Source of the DNA: Streptomyces sp. NBC_00708 | GTDB taxonomy: Bacteria; Actinomycetota; Actinomycetes; Streptomycetales; Streptomycetaceae | Reading direction: 5' to 3' | Length of the DNA: 64,000 nt | Assembly (NCBI GenBank): GCA_036226585.1 | Contig: CP108997.1 | Coordinates: forward strand, 248,001 to 312,000 | Shown here: positions 45,600-54,165 of the stretch, piece after piece | How positions within the stretch are numbered: position 1 is the stretch's first letter | How the letters are laid out: the number at the start of each line of letters is the position of its first letter | Notes under the pieces: model-generated | What the model was told of the DNA's origin: nothing | Databases searched by the model: none | Seen by the model: only the letters and a program-made list of their open reading frames with translations | Position numbers and translations under genes: made by a program

Positions 45600-47072
45600 A
45601 TGATCATGCCGAACATCGACGTCACGGACCTGGACGCCCTCGGTTCTCTGTGGGACGAGATCCGCGAGGAGTACCAGGACGCCCGCAACGACCGCTACGA
45701 CGAGGCCGCGCTGGACTGCGCGGCCCGTCTCACCGGCGACCCCGCCGGCACGACCGCCTCGGTGTGGACGCTCGGGCTGGTCCTGATGGCCCCCTACCTC
45801 GCGACCCGGCCGGGCGACGGGGTCGCGCCCCGGGTGACGGCCGTGCTGCGGTCCGCCGAGACGGCGCTGCGCGAACGGCCGTGCCCGCACGACTCCCACC
45901 CGTACCGGGACCATGACGCGGACGACGACGAGTACCTGGCCGAGCTGGCGGGCCTGATCGGGGACCCCTCGCGGGAGTGGGAGGAGGACCGGCCGCGCGA
46001 GGAGTGGCTGTGCCCGCGGAACGCGGCCGGGTTCGCCCGGATCGCCCTGGACATCGTCGAGCCCGGCTCGGTCGCGGACGTACCGCCGCGCCTGCCGCTG
46101 GAGGCCGTGAGCACCACGGCGGAACTCTCGGCCCTGCTGCACGGCTACCCGAAGCCGTGGACGGACGTGAACGACGAAATAGCCTGGCAGGCGTGGGGCC
46201 TCACCACCGCCGCGCCCGAGGACCGCGCCGGCCACCTCCTGACCGTCAGGGCCGTGACCTGGTACGCCGTCTCCGGCATGGTCCGGAAGAAGTCGGTGCT
46301 CGACGACCTGGTGGAGGCGCTGGAGAACGCCCTGCCGTTCTTCGCCGACGCTTCCTGCGCGCACGGGCACCACGCCGAACTGCCCCGCAGCGGGCCCGAC
46401 GCGGCGGAGCTGGGAGTCATGCTGAGCAGCCACGGCGGGCGCCGCCTGTACGAGCGGAGGCACGTGGCCGGGCGTACGGCCGCGCTGGACACGGTGGTGT
46501 GCCCGGTGTTCATGGCGGAGGTCGCCGAGGAGTCCCTGAAGATGCTGCGCGAGCGGCGCGGGATCCTGTTCGGCGAGCGGGACACCTCGGGGCTCGACGC
46601 CGAGTACCTGGGACCGGACGGGCGGCTCGACATCGCGAGAATCGCGGACCGGCTCGCCCCGGGGAGCCGGAACGAGACGTACGCGAACGATCTCGGTCTG
46701 TGGGCGTCCCGGCGGTACGCGCGGGCCGAGGGGCCTGAGCGCACGGTGCTGCTGCTCACGGCCTGCCGGGCGCTCGCGAACGTCTACCCGGCCCCGCCCG
46801 TGCCGGTGGCCCGCGAGGTCCTGGCGCTGCTGCGGTCCGTGGCCGCCGCGCCCCGGCCGGCTGAGTGCGGCCACGACGGCGGGCACCCGGCGTTCCAGAA
46901 CGCGGCGTTCCGCACCGGACTGCCCCACTTCTACGCGCCGGACGCGTTCCCGCCCGAGGGTGACCCCTTCGGCCCGGAGGCATGGAGCTGCCCGAGGTTC
47001 ACGGGAGCAGTGGCCGAGGAGTCCGTCGCCGACCTGGAGGGGCTGGACGAGGACGAGGGTGAGGATGAGTGA
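45600..47072 (+). CDS. Hypothetical protein with three Cys/His repeats
   Basis: 490 residues, not recognised. It contains three spaced copies of one pattern: C95-P-H97-x-x-H100 with C138-P; C253-A-H255-x-H257 with C301-P; C423-G-H425-x-x-x-H429 with C464-P. Each second cysteine is followed by a helix (AAGFARIALDIV, VAEVAEESLKML-like, VAEESVADL). The distances between the paired cysteines are 41-48 residues. The arrangement suggests three metal-binding units in a triplicated helical protein. It is acidic, soluble, without signal peptide, and ends in an Asp/Glu tail. The nearest neighbours give no functional clue. Confidence 0.8.
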   Translation: MIMPNIDVTDLDALGSLWDEIREEYQDARNDRYDEAALDCAARLTGDPAGTTASVWTLGLVLMAPYLATRPGDGVAPRVTAVLRSAETALRERPCPHDSHPYRDHDADDDEYLAELAGLIGDPSREWEEDRPREEWLCPRNAAGFARIALDIVEPGSVADVPPRLPLEAVSTTAELSALLHGYPKPWTDVNDEIAWQAWGLTTAAPEDRAGHLLTVRAVTWYAVSGMVRKKSVLDDLVEALENALPFFADASCAHGHHAELPRSGPDAAELGVMLSSHGGRRLYERRHVAGRTAALDTVVCPVFMAEVAEESLKMLRERRGILFGERDTSGLDAEYLGPDGRLDIARIADRLAPGSRNETYANDLGLWASRRYARAEGPERTVLLLTACRALANVYPAPPVPVAREVLALLRSVAAAPRPAECGHDGGHPAFQNAAFRTGLPHFYAPDAFPPEGDPFGPEAWSCPRFTGAVAEESVADLEGLDEDEGEDE

Positions 47073-47169
47073 CGGCGGGGCGCCGGGGGCCGGCGTGGAG
47101 GTCCGCTCTCGGCGACGATTTTGCGCATTCATCAGGTTCGGAGGGCCGGAAATCGAGCAGGCGTCCGTT

Positions 47170-47907
47170 ATGGGCTCACTATCGCGCACCACCGCCGCCC
47201 CTGAACCGTTCGCGCACGCGCCTCGTCCGCGAGGGCGCGCAACAGCCGGGAGAGGGCGCGGGCTCCGCCGGCGCCTCCTCGTACCCGTGGCGATGATGTC
47301 GGTCGCCCTCGTCGCGGCGGGCTGCAACGACGACGGCTCCGCGTCGGACGCCTCGGCCTCGCCCGCGGCGCACGCCGGGTCGACGGCCCCCTCGCAGACG
47401 ACGACGCAGCCCTCCGCTCCCGCCCCCTCGGATCCCGCGCCCTCGGACTCCGCGCCGCCGGTCTCGTCACCTCGGGCGAGCAGCGGATCCGACGCCGACG
47501 CGGCCGGTCCCGGACGGTGCAGGGCCGAGGACCTGGGCATGGGTGTCAAGCAGGGCGACGGAGGCGCCGGGCAGGTCTACTACGAGCTGGGCTTCGTCAA
47601 CAAGTCCTCCCGCTCCTGCGCCCTGAACGGCTTCCCCGGCGTCTCCCTGATCCAGCGGGACGGCAGCGTCATCGGCGCACCGGCCAAGCGGGACGGCGCC
47701 GCGCACGGGTCGACGGTGATCGCCCCGGGGAAGACGGCGCACGTCGTCCTGCACACACTGAACCAGGGCATAGCGGACGGCGGCTGCTGGAAGCAGGCCG
47801 ACTATCTGCGCGTCTACCCGCCCGGCTCCAAGGAAGCGCTCACCCTGCGATCCCCGCAAGTCCGCATCTGCGGCGGCCGGTTCACGACCACATCGGTCGA
47901 GCGCTGA
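47170..47907 (+). CDS. DUF4232-type lipoprotein
   Basis: Predicted secreted lipoprotein of 245 residues. An Arg-rich n-region and hydrophobic stretch (LLVPVAMMSVALVAAGC) end in a lipobox with Cys52. A Ser/Pro/Asp-rich linker (about 55-112) leads to a globular DUF4232 domain (YYELGFVNKSSRSCALNGFPGVSL ... VRICGG) with paired cysteines. Its role on the cell surface is unknown. The start is uncertain, since an unusually long n-region results; a start nearer 47290 would also give a signal peptide. Confidence 0.82.
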   Translation: MGSLSRTTAAPEPFAHAPRPRGRATAGRGRGLRRRLLVPVAMMSVALVAAGCNDDGSASDASASPAAHAGSTAPSQTTTQPSAPAPSDPAPSDSAPPVSSPRASSGSDADAAGPGRCRAEDLGMGVKQGDGGAGQVYYELGFVNKSSRSCALNGFPGVSLIQRDGSVIGAPAKRDGAAHGSTVIAPGKTAHVVLHTLNQGIADGGCWKQADYLRVYPPGSKEALTLRSPQVRICGGRFTTTSVER

Positions 47908-47983
47908 CCACAGCCGGCACCGGCCTCGACGGCTCCGTCTGAAAGACTGTCCCGCGGCAGAACGACGGCGGAAAGAGGCAGGC

Positions 47984-48502
47984 GTGGCCCTGGTAGTCGG
48001 ACACCCGGAGGTGCGGGACGCCGCCCGTCTGGGGCAGGTGCAGCTGGAGGCCTGGCTGCAGACCTATCCCAACGACGAAGCGGGGATCGACGAGGCGTGG
48101 ATCCGCGAGCACCGCGGATCCGCCGCCTCGGCGGAGGGGATCGCCCGGTGGGTGGAGTACCTGACGGAGGTGCGGCAGCAGCCGGACACCCTGTTCTGCC
48201 GGGTCGTGCGCTCGGACACGGACATCGTCGGGTTCCTCTGCGGGCGCCGGGGCGAGGTGGTCGGTCTCGGCCCGATGTACCTGCTGGACGAGGCACAGGG
48301 CGCGGGCGCCGGCGGCCGGCTCATGCGGGAGTTCCTGGCGTGGTCGGGCGACGTCCCCACGCACCTGTGGGTCACCGAGTACAACGTGCGCGCGGTCCGC
48401 TTCTACGAGCGCCACGGCTTCCGGGTCACCGGTGAGCGGGAGCTGTGGCGGGGGCGGCTGCCCAATGTCCGGATGCTGCGCGCCGGGGCGGCGGCCGGCT
48501 GA
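47984..48502 (+). CDS. GNAT-family N-acetyltransferase
   Basis: 172 residues with the GNAT fold. The acetyl-CoA loop is LLDEAQGAGAGGRLMREFL (Q-x-x-G-x-G), followed by YNVRAVRFYERHGFRVTGE, the motif B region. Substrate unknown. GTG 47984 with GAGGCAGG upstream. Single gene, same strand as the aldo/keto reductase 190 bp later. Confidence 0.88.
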   Translation: MALVVGHPEVRDAARLGQVQLEAWLQTYPNDEAGIDEAWIREHRGSAASAEGIARWVEYLTEVRQQPDTLFCRVVRSDTDIVGFLCGRRGEVVGLGPMYLLDEAQGAGAGGRLMREFLAWSGDVPTHLWVTEYNVRAVRFYERHGFRVTGERELWRGRLPNVRMLRAGAAAG

Positions 48503-48630
48503 GAGCTCGGCTTCGCGACCCGCTCTCCAGTGGCGCTCCGGTGCGTGGGAACACCATCGGGGCGGTGCACGGGTCCGGCGGCGGCCGGGCTCGTGGCATC
48601 GCCCCGCCCCGGCCGAACCGGACGGAACCA

Positions 48631-48661
48631 CCCCACGCGTCCTCCCCTTCCGCGTGGGGTC
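48631..48661 (+). promoter_or_regulatory. Inverted repeat in the aldo/keto reductase leader
   Basis: ACCCCACGCG (48631-48640) and its exact complement (48652-48661) flank 11 nt, ending 31 nt before the ATG at 48693. It could be a regulator site or a leader hairpin, or a terminator for the GNAT gene. Confidence 0.4.
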
Positions 48662-48692
48662 GTCCCGTTGCCGTCAGAGAGGACCACCGCAC

Positions 48693-49664
48693 ATGAAGAC
48701 CAGGACCATCGGGCACCTCGATGTCTCCGCCGTCGGCCTGGGGGCCATGGGCCTCAGCCAGGGGTACGGCTCCGGCGTGAGCGCCGAGGAGGGCACCGGG
48801 CTCATCCGCAAGGCGTTCGATCTGGGGTGCACGTTCTTCGACACGGCGGAGGGCTACGCGGCGGGCGCCAACGAGGAGTTGGTCGGCCCCGCCCTTGCCC
48901 CGATCCGTGACCAGGTCGTCCTCGCCACCAAGTTCTACCTGGGCGGCCCGCTCTCCCCCGCCGAACTCGGCAAGCAGATCCGGGAGAAGATCGATGCCTC
49001 GCTGACCCGTCTGCGTACCGACCATGTGGAGCTGTACTACCAGCACCGGGTGCCGGACTCGATCCCCGTCGAGGATGTCGCCGGGGTGATGGGCGAGCTG
49101 ATCGCCGAGGGCAAGATCCTCGGCTGGGGGCAGTCGCAGGCGACCGAGGAGCAGATCCGCCGCGCGCACGCGGTCACACCGCTGACGGCCATTCAGAGCG
49201 AATACTCCATCATGGAGCGCATGTTCGAGCGGGGTGTCATCCCGGCCTGCGAGGAACTCGGCATCGGCTTCGTCGCCTTCAGCCCGCTCGCCACCGGATT
49301 CCTCACCGGCCGGATCACCTCCGACGACACCTACCCCGGAGCGGACGTCCGCCGGGTCATCACCCGCTTCGCCAAGGACAACATCCGCGCGAACCAGCCC
49401 CTCCTGGACCTGCTCACCGAGTTCGCGGCCGAGAAGAAGGCCACGCCCGCACAGATCTCCCTGGCGTGGATGCTGCACAAGAAGGACTTCATCGTCCCGA
49501 TTCCCGGCTCGCGCAGGATCGACCGGGTCGAGGAGAACCTCGGCGCCGCCGATGTGGAGCTGACCGGCGAGGAGTTCGGCCGGATCGAGACCGCGCTCGC
49601 CGGGATCGAGATCCACGGCAACCGCACGGACGAGGACATCGCGAAGCTCCTCATCAAGGACTGA
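48693..49664 (+). CDS. Aldo/keto reductase
   Basis: NADPH-dependent reductase of 323 residues. The catalytic tetrad is readable: D50 (FFDTAEGY), Y55, K80 (LATKFY) and H118 (YYQHR); the cofactor phosphate region is IPGSRRIDRVEENLGA near residue 270. It is similar to the YajO/AKR13-type enzymes of streptomycetes. GAGAGGA precedes the ATG. Substrate unknown. Confidence 0.92.
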   Translation: MKTRTIGHLDVSAVGLGAMGLSQGYGSGVSAEEGTGLIRKAFDLGCTFFDTAEGYAAGANEELVGPALAPIRDQVVLATKFYLGGPLSPAELGKQIREKIDASLTRLRTDHVELYYQHRVPDSIPVEDVAGVMGELIAEGKILGWGQSQATEEQIRRAHAVTPLTAIQSEYSIMERMFERGVIPACEELGIGFVAFSPLATGFLTGRITSDDTYPGADVRRVITRFAKDNIRANQPLLDLLTEFAAEKKATPAQISLAWMLHKKDFIVPIPGSRRIDRVEENLGAADVELTGEEFGRIETALAGIEIHGNRTDEDIAKLLIKD

Positions 49665-49746
49665 CGCCGCACCACGGCCGCGGGCGAGGGGCGGGGCACG
49701 GAAGACTCGCGTGCCCCGCCCCGGCGCGTTCTGCGACCATGCCCGG

Positions 49747-51918
49747 ATGTCCCACCTCTTCGACCCCCTGGTCATCCGCCACACCCACCGCCTGCCCGCA
49801 ACCGTCGGCCCCTTGGGCCAAGGCGGCGTGGCGGCACGGCAGTTCGACTCCGCGCTCATGTCCGTGGGCTTCAAGCTCTCGGGCGCCGTGCTGGAGCACC
49901 TGTCGGCGATGTCCGAGCAGACGGTGGCGGAGACCGCCCGGCTCACGCTGGGCGTCGTGCGCGAGATGGTGGGCGACCACGTCCGGCACAACAGCTACTT
50001 CATCGACTTCCCGGCGGGAGTCCCGGACACGCTCGGCTTCTGGTGGAAGTGCGTCGCCGGCGCGCTGCTCGACGAGGCCGCGCGCCCGGCCGTCGTCGCG
50101 CAGCTGAGCGCGGGGGCGGTGAACCTGCTGACCCTGCCGTCGTACGGCCGCTACCAGCACACGTACGAGGAGATGCTCGCCGTCCAGGACGAGCTGATCG
50201 CCGCTGCGGGCGACCGCCTGACCGTGCTGCACCTGGGCGGCTCCCCGGAGGAGGAGGTCTCCGCGCTCTACCTCTCCCTCGCCGGCAGCACCACCCCGCT
50301 GAACGAGGAGCACCTGCGCGACCTCGGTGTGCTCGCCGCGCACTGCGTGGACGGCCCGCAGCCGGAGTCCATACCCGTGCGGGAGAACCGGGCCGTTGTC
50401 AACACGGCACGCCTCGCCGCGGGCCGGGACCTCCTGCTGGACACCGTCACCGATGTGCTGCGCCTGGCCTGCGCGCTGAGCGACGGCGATGTGAGTCTGG
50501 TGGAGCCGACCCGGTTCCGGTCGCTGTCGCGGCCGGTGCGCCGGGCGCTGATGGCCGGGCTGGACGCCGTGGTCGCGGCGGCCCCCGCCAAGCTCGCCGA
50601 CGTCGGTGCGCACCGCGAGGCGTTCAAGCGCCTCGGTGAGCGGCTGCACCCGCACGAGTACCCGGACCGCCCGCACGCCGCGGAGGTCTTCGCCGTCGCC
50701 CGGGGCGAGAAGGAGGCCCGGTCCTTCGACAGCCGCGTCGAGGAACTGCTCGCCGCCGGCGACACCGCGGGCTCGGCACGCCTCCTGGCGACGGCCCCCG
50801 GCAAGCTGTTCCGCGCCTTGGACCGGCTGCTGCGCGGCTGCCGCACCGACGAGGAGCGCGACGCCGTCGTGGCCGCCGCCGAGCAGGTGGCCCCGCAGGT
50901 CTCCGGCCGGGTGCTGCTGTCCGTCCGCGAGCACCTGCACAACCGGAGGACGCAGCCGGCCGCGCGCCGCTTCTTCGTCAACCAGCGCGCCCGCGCCTGG
51001 GTCACCGAGGACCGGCGCGCCCCGGTCCCGGAGTCCGCGCGGGACCGCCTGGTCGCCGCGCTGGACGCCGAGGCGGCCCGCCGCCTGCCGGAGGGCGGAC
51101 GGCTGCTGGTCGACCCGGACATCCTCGACGTGGCGCTCCCGCTCAGCGGCAAGTCGACGGCGGGCGGGCTCGGCGTGCTGCCCCGGGGCTCCTTCTCCCC
51201 CGTGGACGGCGATCTGCTGCGCTTCTTCGTGTACTGGAAGCAGGCGCGGCACACCACCGACTTCGACCTGTCGGCGCTGATGCTCGACGCCCGCTACGGG
51301 ACGGTGTGCTGGCTGTCGTACACCGCGCTCACCGAGATCGGGGGCGAGCACTCCGGCGACATCACGGAAGCACCCGACGGGGCCTCGGAGTTCATCAACC
51401 TGCGGCTGGACGCCGTGCGGGGCGACTTCATCGTGCCGCAGGTCGACGTCTTCTCCGGGGAGGGCTTCGAGACCGTCGAGGAGTCGTTCTTCGGGTTCAT
51501 GACGCGTGACGCCGAGCAGGCGGGCCGCCCGTTCGAGCCGCGTACGGTCCGGATGAAGTCCGAGCTGCGCGGGCGCGGGGCGGTGGCGCTTCCGCTGGCC
51601 TTCCTGCGCGGGGACGACGGCCGCTGGCGGGCCAAGTGGCTGCACCTGTACCTGGCGGGCAGGCCGCACTCCAACCGGGTCGAGGGGAACCGGGTGTCCG
51701 TGGCGACGTTGCTGCGCGGGATCGTCGAGCGCGACTACCTGACGGTCGGCTACCTCGCCGGGCTGAGGGAGGGGCGCGGGGCGTCGGCCGATCTGTGGGA
51801 CGGCGGGAGGCTCCCGGACGGGCCGGTCACGTACATCGGTCTGGAACGGCCCGAAGGGCTGCACCCGGACTCCGTGGTGATCACGCCGGAAAACCTGCGT
51901 GACCTGATCCCCGCCTGA
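49747..51918 (+). CDS. Large protein with C-terminal TerD-like domain (SCO0854-like)
   Basis: 723 residues. Residues 1-540 are a mostly helical region I do not recognise in detail. About 495-690 resembles a TerD stress-response domain (FFVYWKQARHTTDFDLSALMLD, FINLRLDAVRGDFIVPQVDVFSGE). The overall plan recalls the uncharacterised MXAN_6230/SCO0854 family of actinobacteria and myxobacteria; that is recognition from memory, not a search. No signal or membrane segment. An in-frame ATG at 49711 would add 12 residues. Confidence 0.78.
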   Translation: MSHLFDPLVIRHTHRLPATVGPLGQGGVAARQFDSALMSVGFKLSGAVLEHLSAMSEQTVAETARLTLGVVREMVGDHVRHNSYFIDFPAGVPDTLGFWWKCVAGALLDEAARPAVVAQLSAGAVNLLTLPSYGRYQHTYEEMLAVQDELIAAAGDRLTVLHLGGSPEEEVSALYLSLAGSTTPLNEEHLRDLGVLAAHCVDGPQPESIPVRENRAVVNTARLAAGRDLLLDTVTDVLRLACALSDGDVSLVEPTRFRSLSRPVRRALMAGLDAVVAAAPAKLADVGAHREAFKRLGERLHPHEYPDRPHAAEVFAVARGEKEARSFDSRVEELLAAGDTAGSARLLATAPGKLFRALDRLLRGCRTDEERDAVVAAAEQVAPQVSGRVLLSVREHLHNRRTQPAARRFFVNQRARAWVTEDRRAPVPESARDRLVAALDAEAARRLPEGGRLLVDPDILDVALPLSGKSTAGGLGVLPRGSFSPVDGDLLRFFVYWKQARHTTDFDLSALMLDARYGTVCWLSYTALTEIGGEHSGDITEAPDGASEFINLRLDAVRGDFIVPQVDVFSGEGFETVEESFFGFMTRDAEQAGRPFEPRTVRMKSELRGRGAVALPLAFLRGDDGRWRAKWLHLYLAGRPHSNRVEGNRVSVATLLRGIVERDYLTVGYLAGLREGRGASADLWDGGRLPDGPVTYIGLERPEGLHPDSVVITPENLRDLIPA

Positions 51919-52011
51919 CTGCTAGCGTGGCCTGCGGCGAGGCCATGGAGGGACTTCCTTCTCATTCCTCTCAAGAATCCAGTCCTTCCGCTTTCCTCGC
52001 CGCCGACTTCA

Positions 52012-52039
52012 CGCCGGGGTGCCCCAAGGCATCCCGGCG
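52012..52039 (-). terminator. Hairpin downstream of the acyltransferase gene
   Basis: A 12-bp stem CGCCGGGGTGCC / GGCATCCCGGCG with one G-T pair and a 4-nt loop, 19 nt beyond the acyltransferase stop on the minus strand. It also lies 94 nt after the convergent TerD-like gene, so it may serve both. Confidence 0.6.
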
Positions 52040-52057
52040 TCGTCGTGTCCCGGCCCC

Positions 52058-53236
52058 TCAGACCCGCGCGGCCTTGCGGGGGCGGCTGTACTTGCGTACG
52101 AAGGGCTTCTCGACCCAGGCGTAGAGCGCCCAGGACATCAGGAGCGAGGTGACGGCCGCACCGGCCATCATGGCGATGGTGGCCGGGGTGGAGAACATCC
52201 GGTCCTCCCCCAGCGCCCAGCGCAGCGAGCACAGCACGATGTAGTGGACCAGGTAGAAGGCGAACGAGACCTCGCCCAGCCAGATCATGGTGCGGCTGCG
52301 GAACCAGGTGGCGCGGCCCTCGATGTCGGCCACGGCGGTGGCCGCGATGAGCAGCACGATCGGCACGATCATGACGGCGCGCTGCCCGTAGAGGTAGGGC
52401 ACGTAGGCGGTCGCGGCGTACGAGGCGGCGAGCAGCAGGGCCGACCAGGCCATGCCGATGTTGCGCCAGCGCCCGTGCTTGACGGCGAGCGCGACCAGGA
52501 TGCCGAGGGCGAAGTCGGCCATGCGGACCGGCGGCAGGACGTAGCTGAACCAGTACTGCGAGACGGAGCTCTCGTGGCCGCTGGTGATGCGCGGGGAGTC
52601 CGGGAACAGGGCGTAGGCCAGCGCCGGGGTGGCCGCGATCACGACGAAGGCCCCGGTGATCCAGTACTTGAGGTTGCGGGGGTCGATGCGGCGGAAGGCC
52701 CTCAGCAGGAACGGGAAGGCCAGGTAGAAGACCGCTTCGACGGCGAGCGACCAACTGGGCGCGTTCACGCTGAAGTTGGTCATGTACTGGGGCACCCACA
52801 CATGGAGCATGAACAGGTTCGCGACGGCCAGCCGGACCGAGGTGTAGTACATCGCGAACAGCGAGACCGCCAGCGCCCAGGTGACCACGTACAGCGGGTA
52901 GATCTTGACGAACCTGCGCCGCCAGAAGCCCCGGGTGGTGTCGTTGTCCCGGGCCGACCAGGTCAGGACGAAGCCGCTGAGCACGAAGAAGAACGTCACG
53001 CCGAGCCCGCCGGCCTGGGTGAACCAGCCGGCCAGCCGGTCCGCCGTGCCGTCGTCGGCGAGCAGCCGCAGCGGGACGATCGGCAGGAAGGCGTGGTGGA
53101 TGAAGACGGCCAGGGCGGCGGGAAACCTCAGACCGGTCAGCGAGGGCAGCCGCGAGACGGCGGGGGGCTTCGGGCCGGTGGCCCGGGGGGCGGTGGCAGG
53201 TGGTGCCGAGCGGGTCAGGATCTGGTCCGTGGCCAT
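52058..53236 (-). CDS. Acyltransferase 3 (OafA/YrhL-type) membrane protein
   Basis: O-acyltransferase of 392 residues with about ten membrane helices. It starts LTGLRFPAALAVFIHHAF, with the conserved histidine pair, followed by FFFVLSGFVLTW and FWRRRFVKIYPLY, and ends with FYLVHYIVL and a final transmembrane segment. Such enzymes acetylate or acylate cell-surface glycans or small molecules, including some natural products. It lacks an obvious pathway partner here. Confidence 0.92.
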   Translation of the reverse strand: MATDQILTRSAPPATAPRATGPKPPAVSRLPSLTGLRFPAALAVFIHHAFLPIVPLRLLADDGTADRLAGWFTQAGGLGVTFFFVLSGFVLTWSARDNDTTRGFWRRRFVKIYPLYVVTWALAVSLFAMYYTSVRLAVANLFMLHVWVPQYMTNFSVNAPSWSLAVEAVFYLAFPFLLRAFRRIDPRNLKYWITGAFVVIAATPALAYALFPDSPRITSGHESSVSQYWFSYVLPPVRMADFALGILVALAVKHGRWRNIGMAWSALLLAASYAATAYVPYLYGQRAVMIVPIVLLIAATAVADIEGRATWFRSRTMIWLGEVSFAFYLVHYIVLCSLRWALGEDRMFSTPATIAMMAGAAVTSLLMSWALYAWVEKPFVRKYSRPRKAARV

Positions 53237-53411
53237 GGGCTTTCCGATCTCGGGGGTGGTCCGGCGAGGGATACGGGGAGCTGGGGGGCGGCCCGGGGAG
53301 GCTCACCGCTCTTTGTAAGGGCCCTCGCTCGGGGACCACTTGAGACCGTCTATGAGGTGGCTCGCGGCCACGGGGGAAGGCCCGGCCCGCGTGTTATGGC
53401 GTGCGACGCCA

Positions 53412-53443
53412 CCGGCCGCACCCTCACGCGAGGGTGCGGCCGG
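53412..53443 (-). terminator. Perfect 14-bp hairpin after the isochorismatase-fold gene
   Basis: CCGGCCGCACCCTC (53412-53425) and its exact complement (53430-53443) around the loop ACGC, 6 nt beyond the stop on the minus strand. A strong factor-independent-like terminator without a U-tract. Confidence 0.75.
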
Positions 53444-53449
53444 GTCCCG

Positions 53450-54073
53450 TCAGGCGGGGATGTCGTCGACCGTCGGGGCGACGGGTGCGAAGAGGTCGGC
53501 GATGGCGGTCAGGGCGGCGGTCTTGAGGGCGGCGGCCGGTACGGCCGTGCCGTCGGGGGCGGGGAGGCTGCGGGTGGCGGTGGCCTCGGCGACGACGGCG
53601 GGCCGGTATCCGAGGTTGAAGGCTCCCTGGGCGGTGTGGGTGACGCACATGTGGGTCATGAATCCGGCGAGCACCAGGTCCTTGCCGCTGCCGGGCTCCG
53701 CGCCGAGGGCGGTCAGGGTCTTCTCCAGTTCCGTGCGGTGGAAGGAGTTGGGGAACTGCTTGACGACCACGGTCTCGCCGTCCCGGGGGGCCACCTCGTC
53801 GCTGAGGGCGCCGATGTGCGCGCGGATGTCGTACGGGGAGCCCTCGCCGCCGTCGTGGATGACGTGGACGACGGGGGTGCCGGCGTCCCTGGCCCGCTCC
53901 AGCAGGCGGGCGCAGGCGGCGACGGCCTCCTCGGCGCCCTCCAGGGCCATGACGCCGGTGCGGTAGGTGTTCTGGACGTCGATCAGGATCAGGACGGACT
54001 CGCTCAGCCGGGGAAGCCGGGAGTCCAGGCCGGACACCTCGCGGAGCGTCGCGGAGGGCTGGTTGGCGGTCAT
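53450..54073 (-). CDS. Isochorismatase-fold cysteine hydrolase
   Basis: 207 residues with the cysteine-hydrolase triad: D32 (LILIDVQN), K105 (VVKQFPNSF) and C143 (GFMTHMCVTHTA). Family members hydrolyse isochorismate, nicotinamide or other amides; the substrate cannot be told from sequence. AAAGG precedes the ATG. It lies 92 bp downstream of a GlxA-type regulator on the same strand; such a pair is common, the regulator probably controlling the hydrolase. Confidence 0.92.
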   Translation of the reverse strand: MTANQPSATLREVSGLDSRLPRLSESVLILIDVQNTYRTGVMALEGAEEAVAACARLLERARDAGTPVVHVIHDGGEGSPYDIRAHIGALSDEVAPRDGETVVVKQFPNSFHRTELEKTLTALGAEPGSGKDLVLAGFMTHMCVTHTAQGAFNLGYRPAVVAEATATRSLPAPDGTAVPAAALKTAALTAIADLFAPVAPTVDDIPA

Positions 54074-54165
54074 GTGCTTGCCTTTCTCGGGGTTTCGGGC
54101 AGGGCGGAGCCGTGCCCGGTGCAGGTACGTCGCCGGTGACGGCGGGGTGGGAGGGACCGGAGCGG

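Noticed and set aside
45372-47549. Minus-strand fusion of the VOC protein with a long upstream frame
   Set aside because: The extra segment is antisense to the three-repeat protein and lacks domains; GGAGGAGAG marks the VOC start at 45371.
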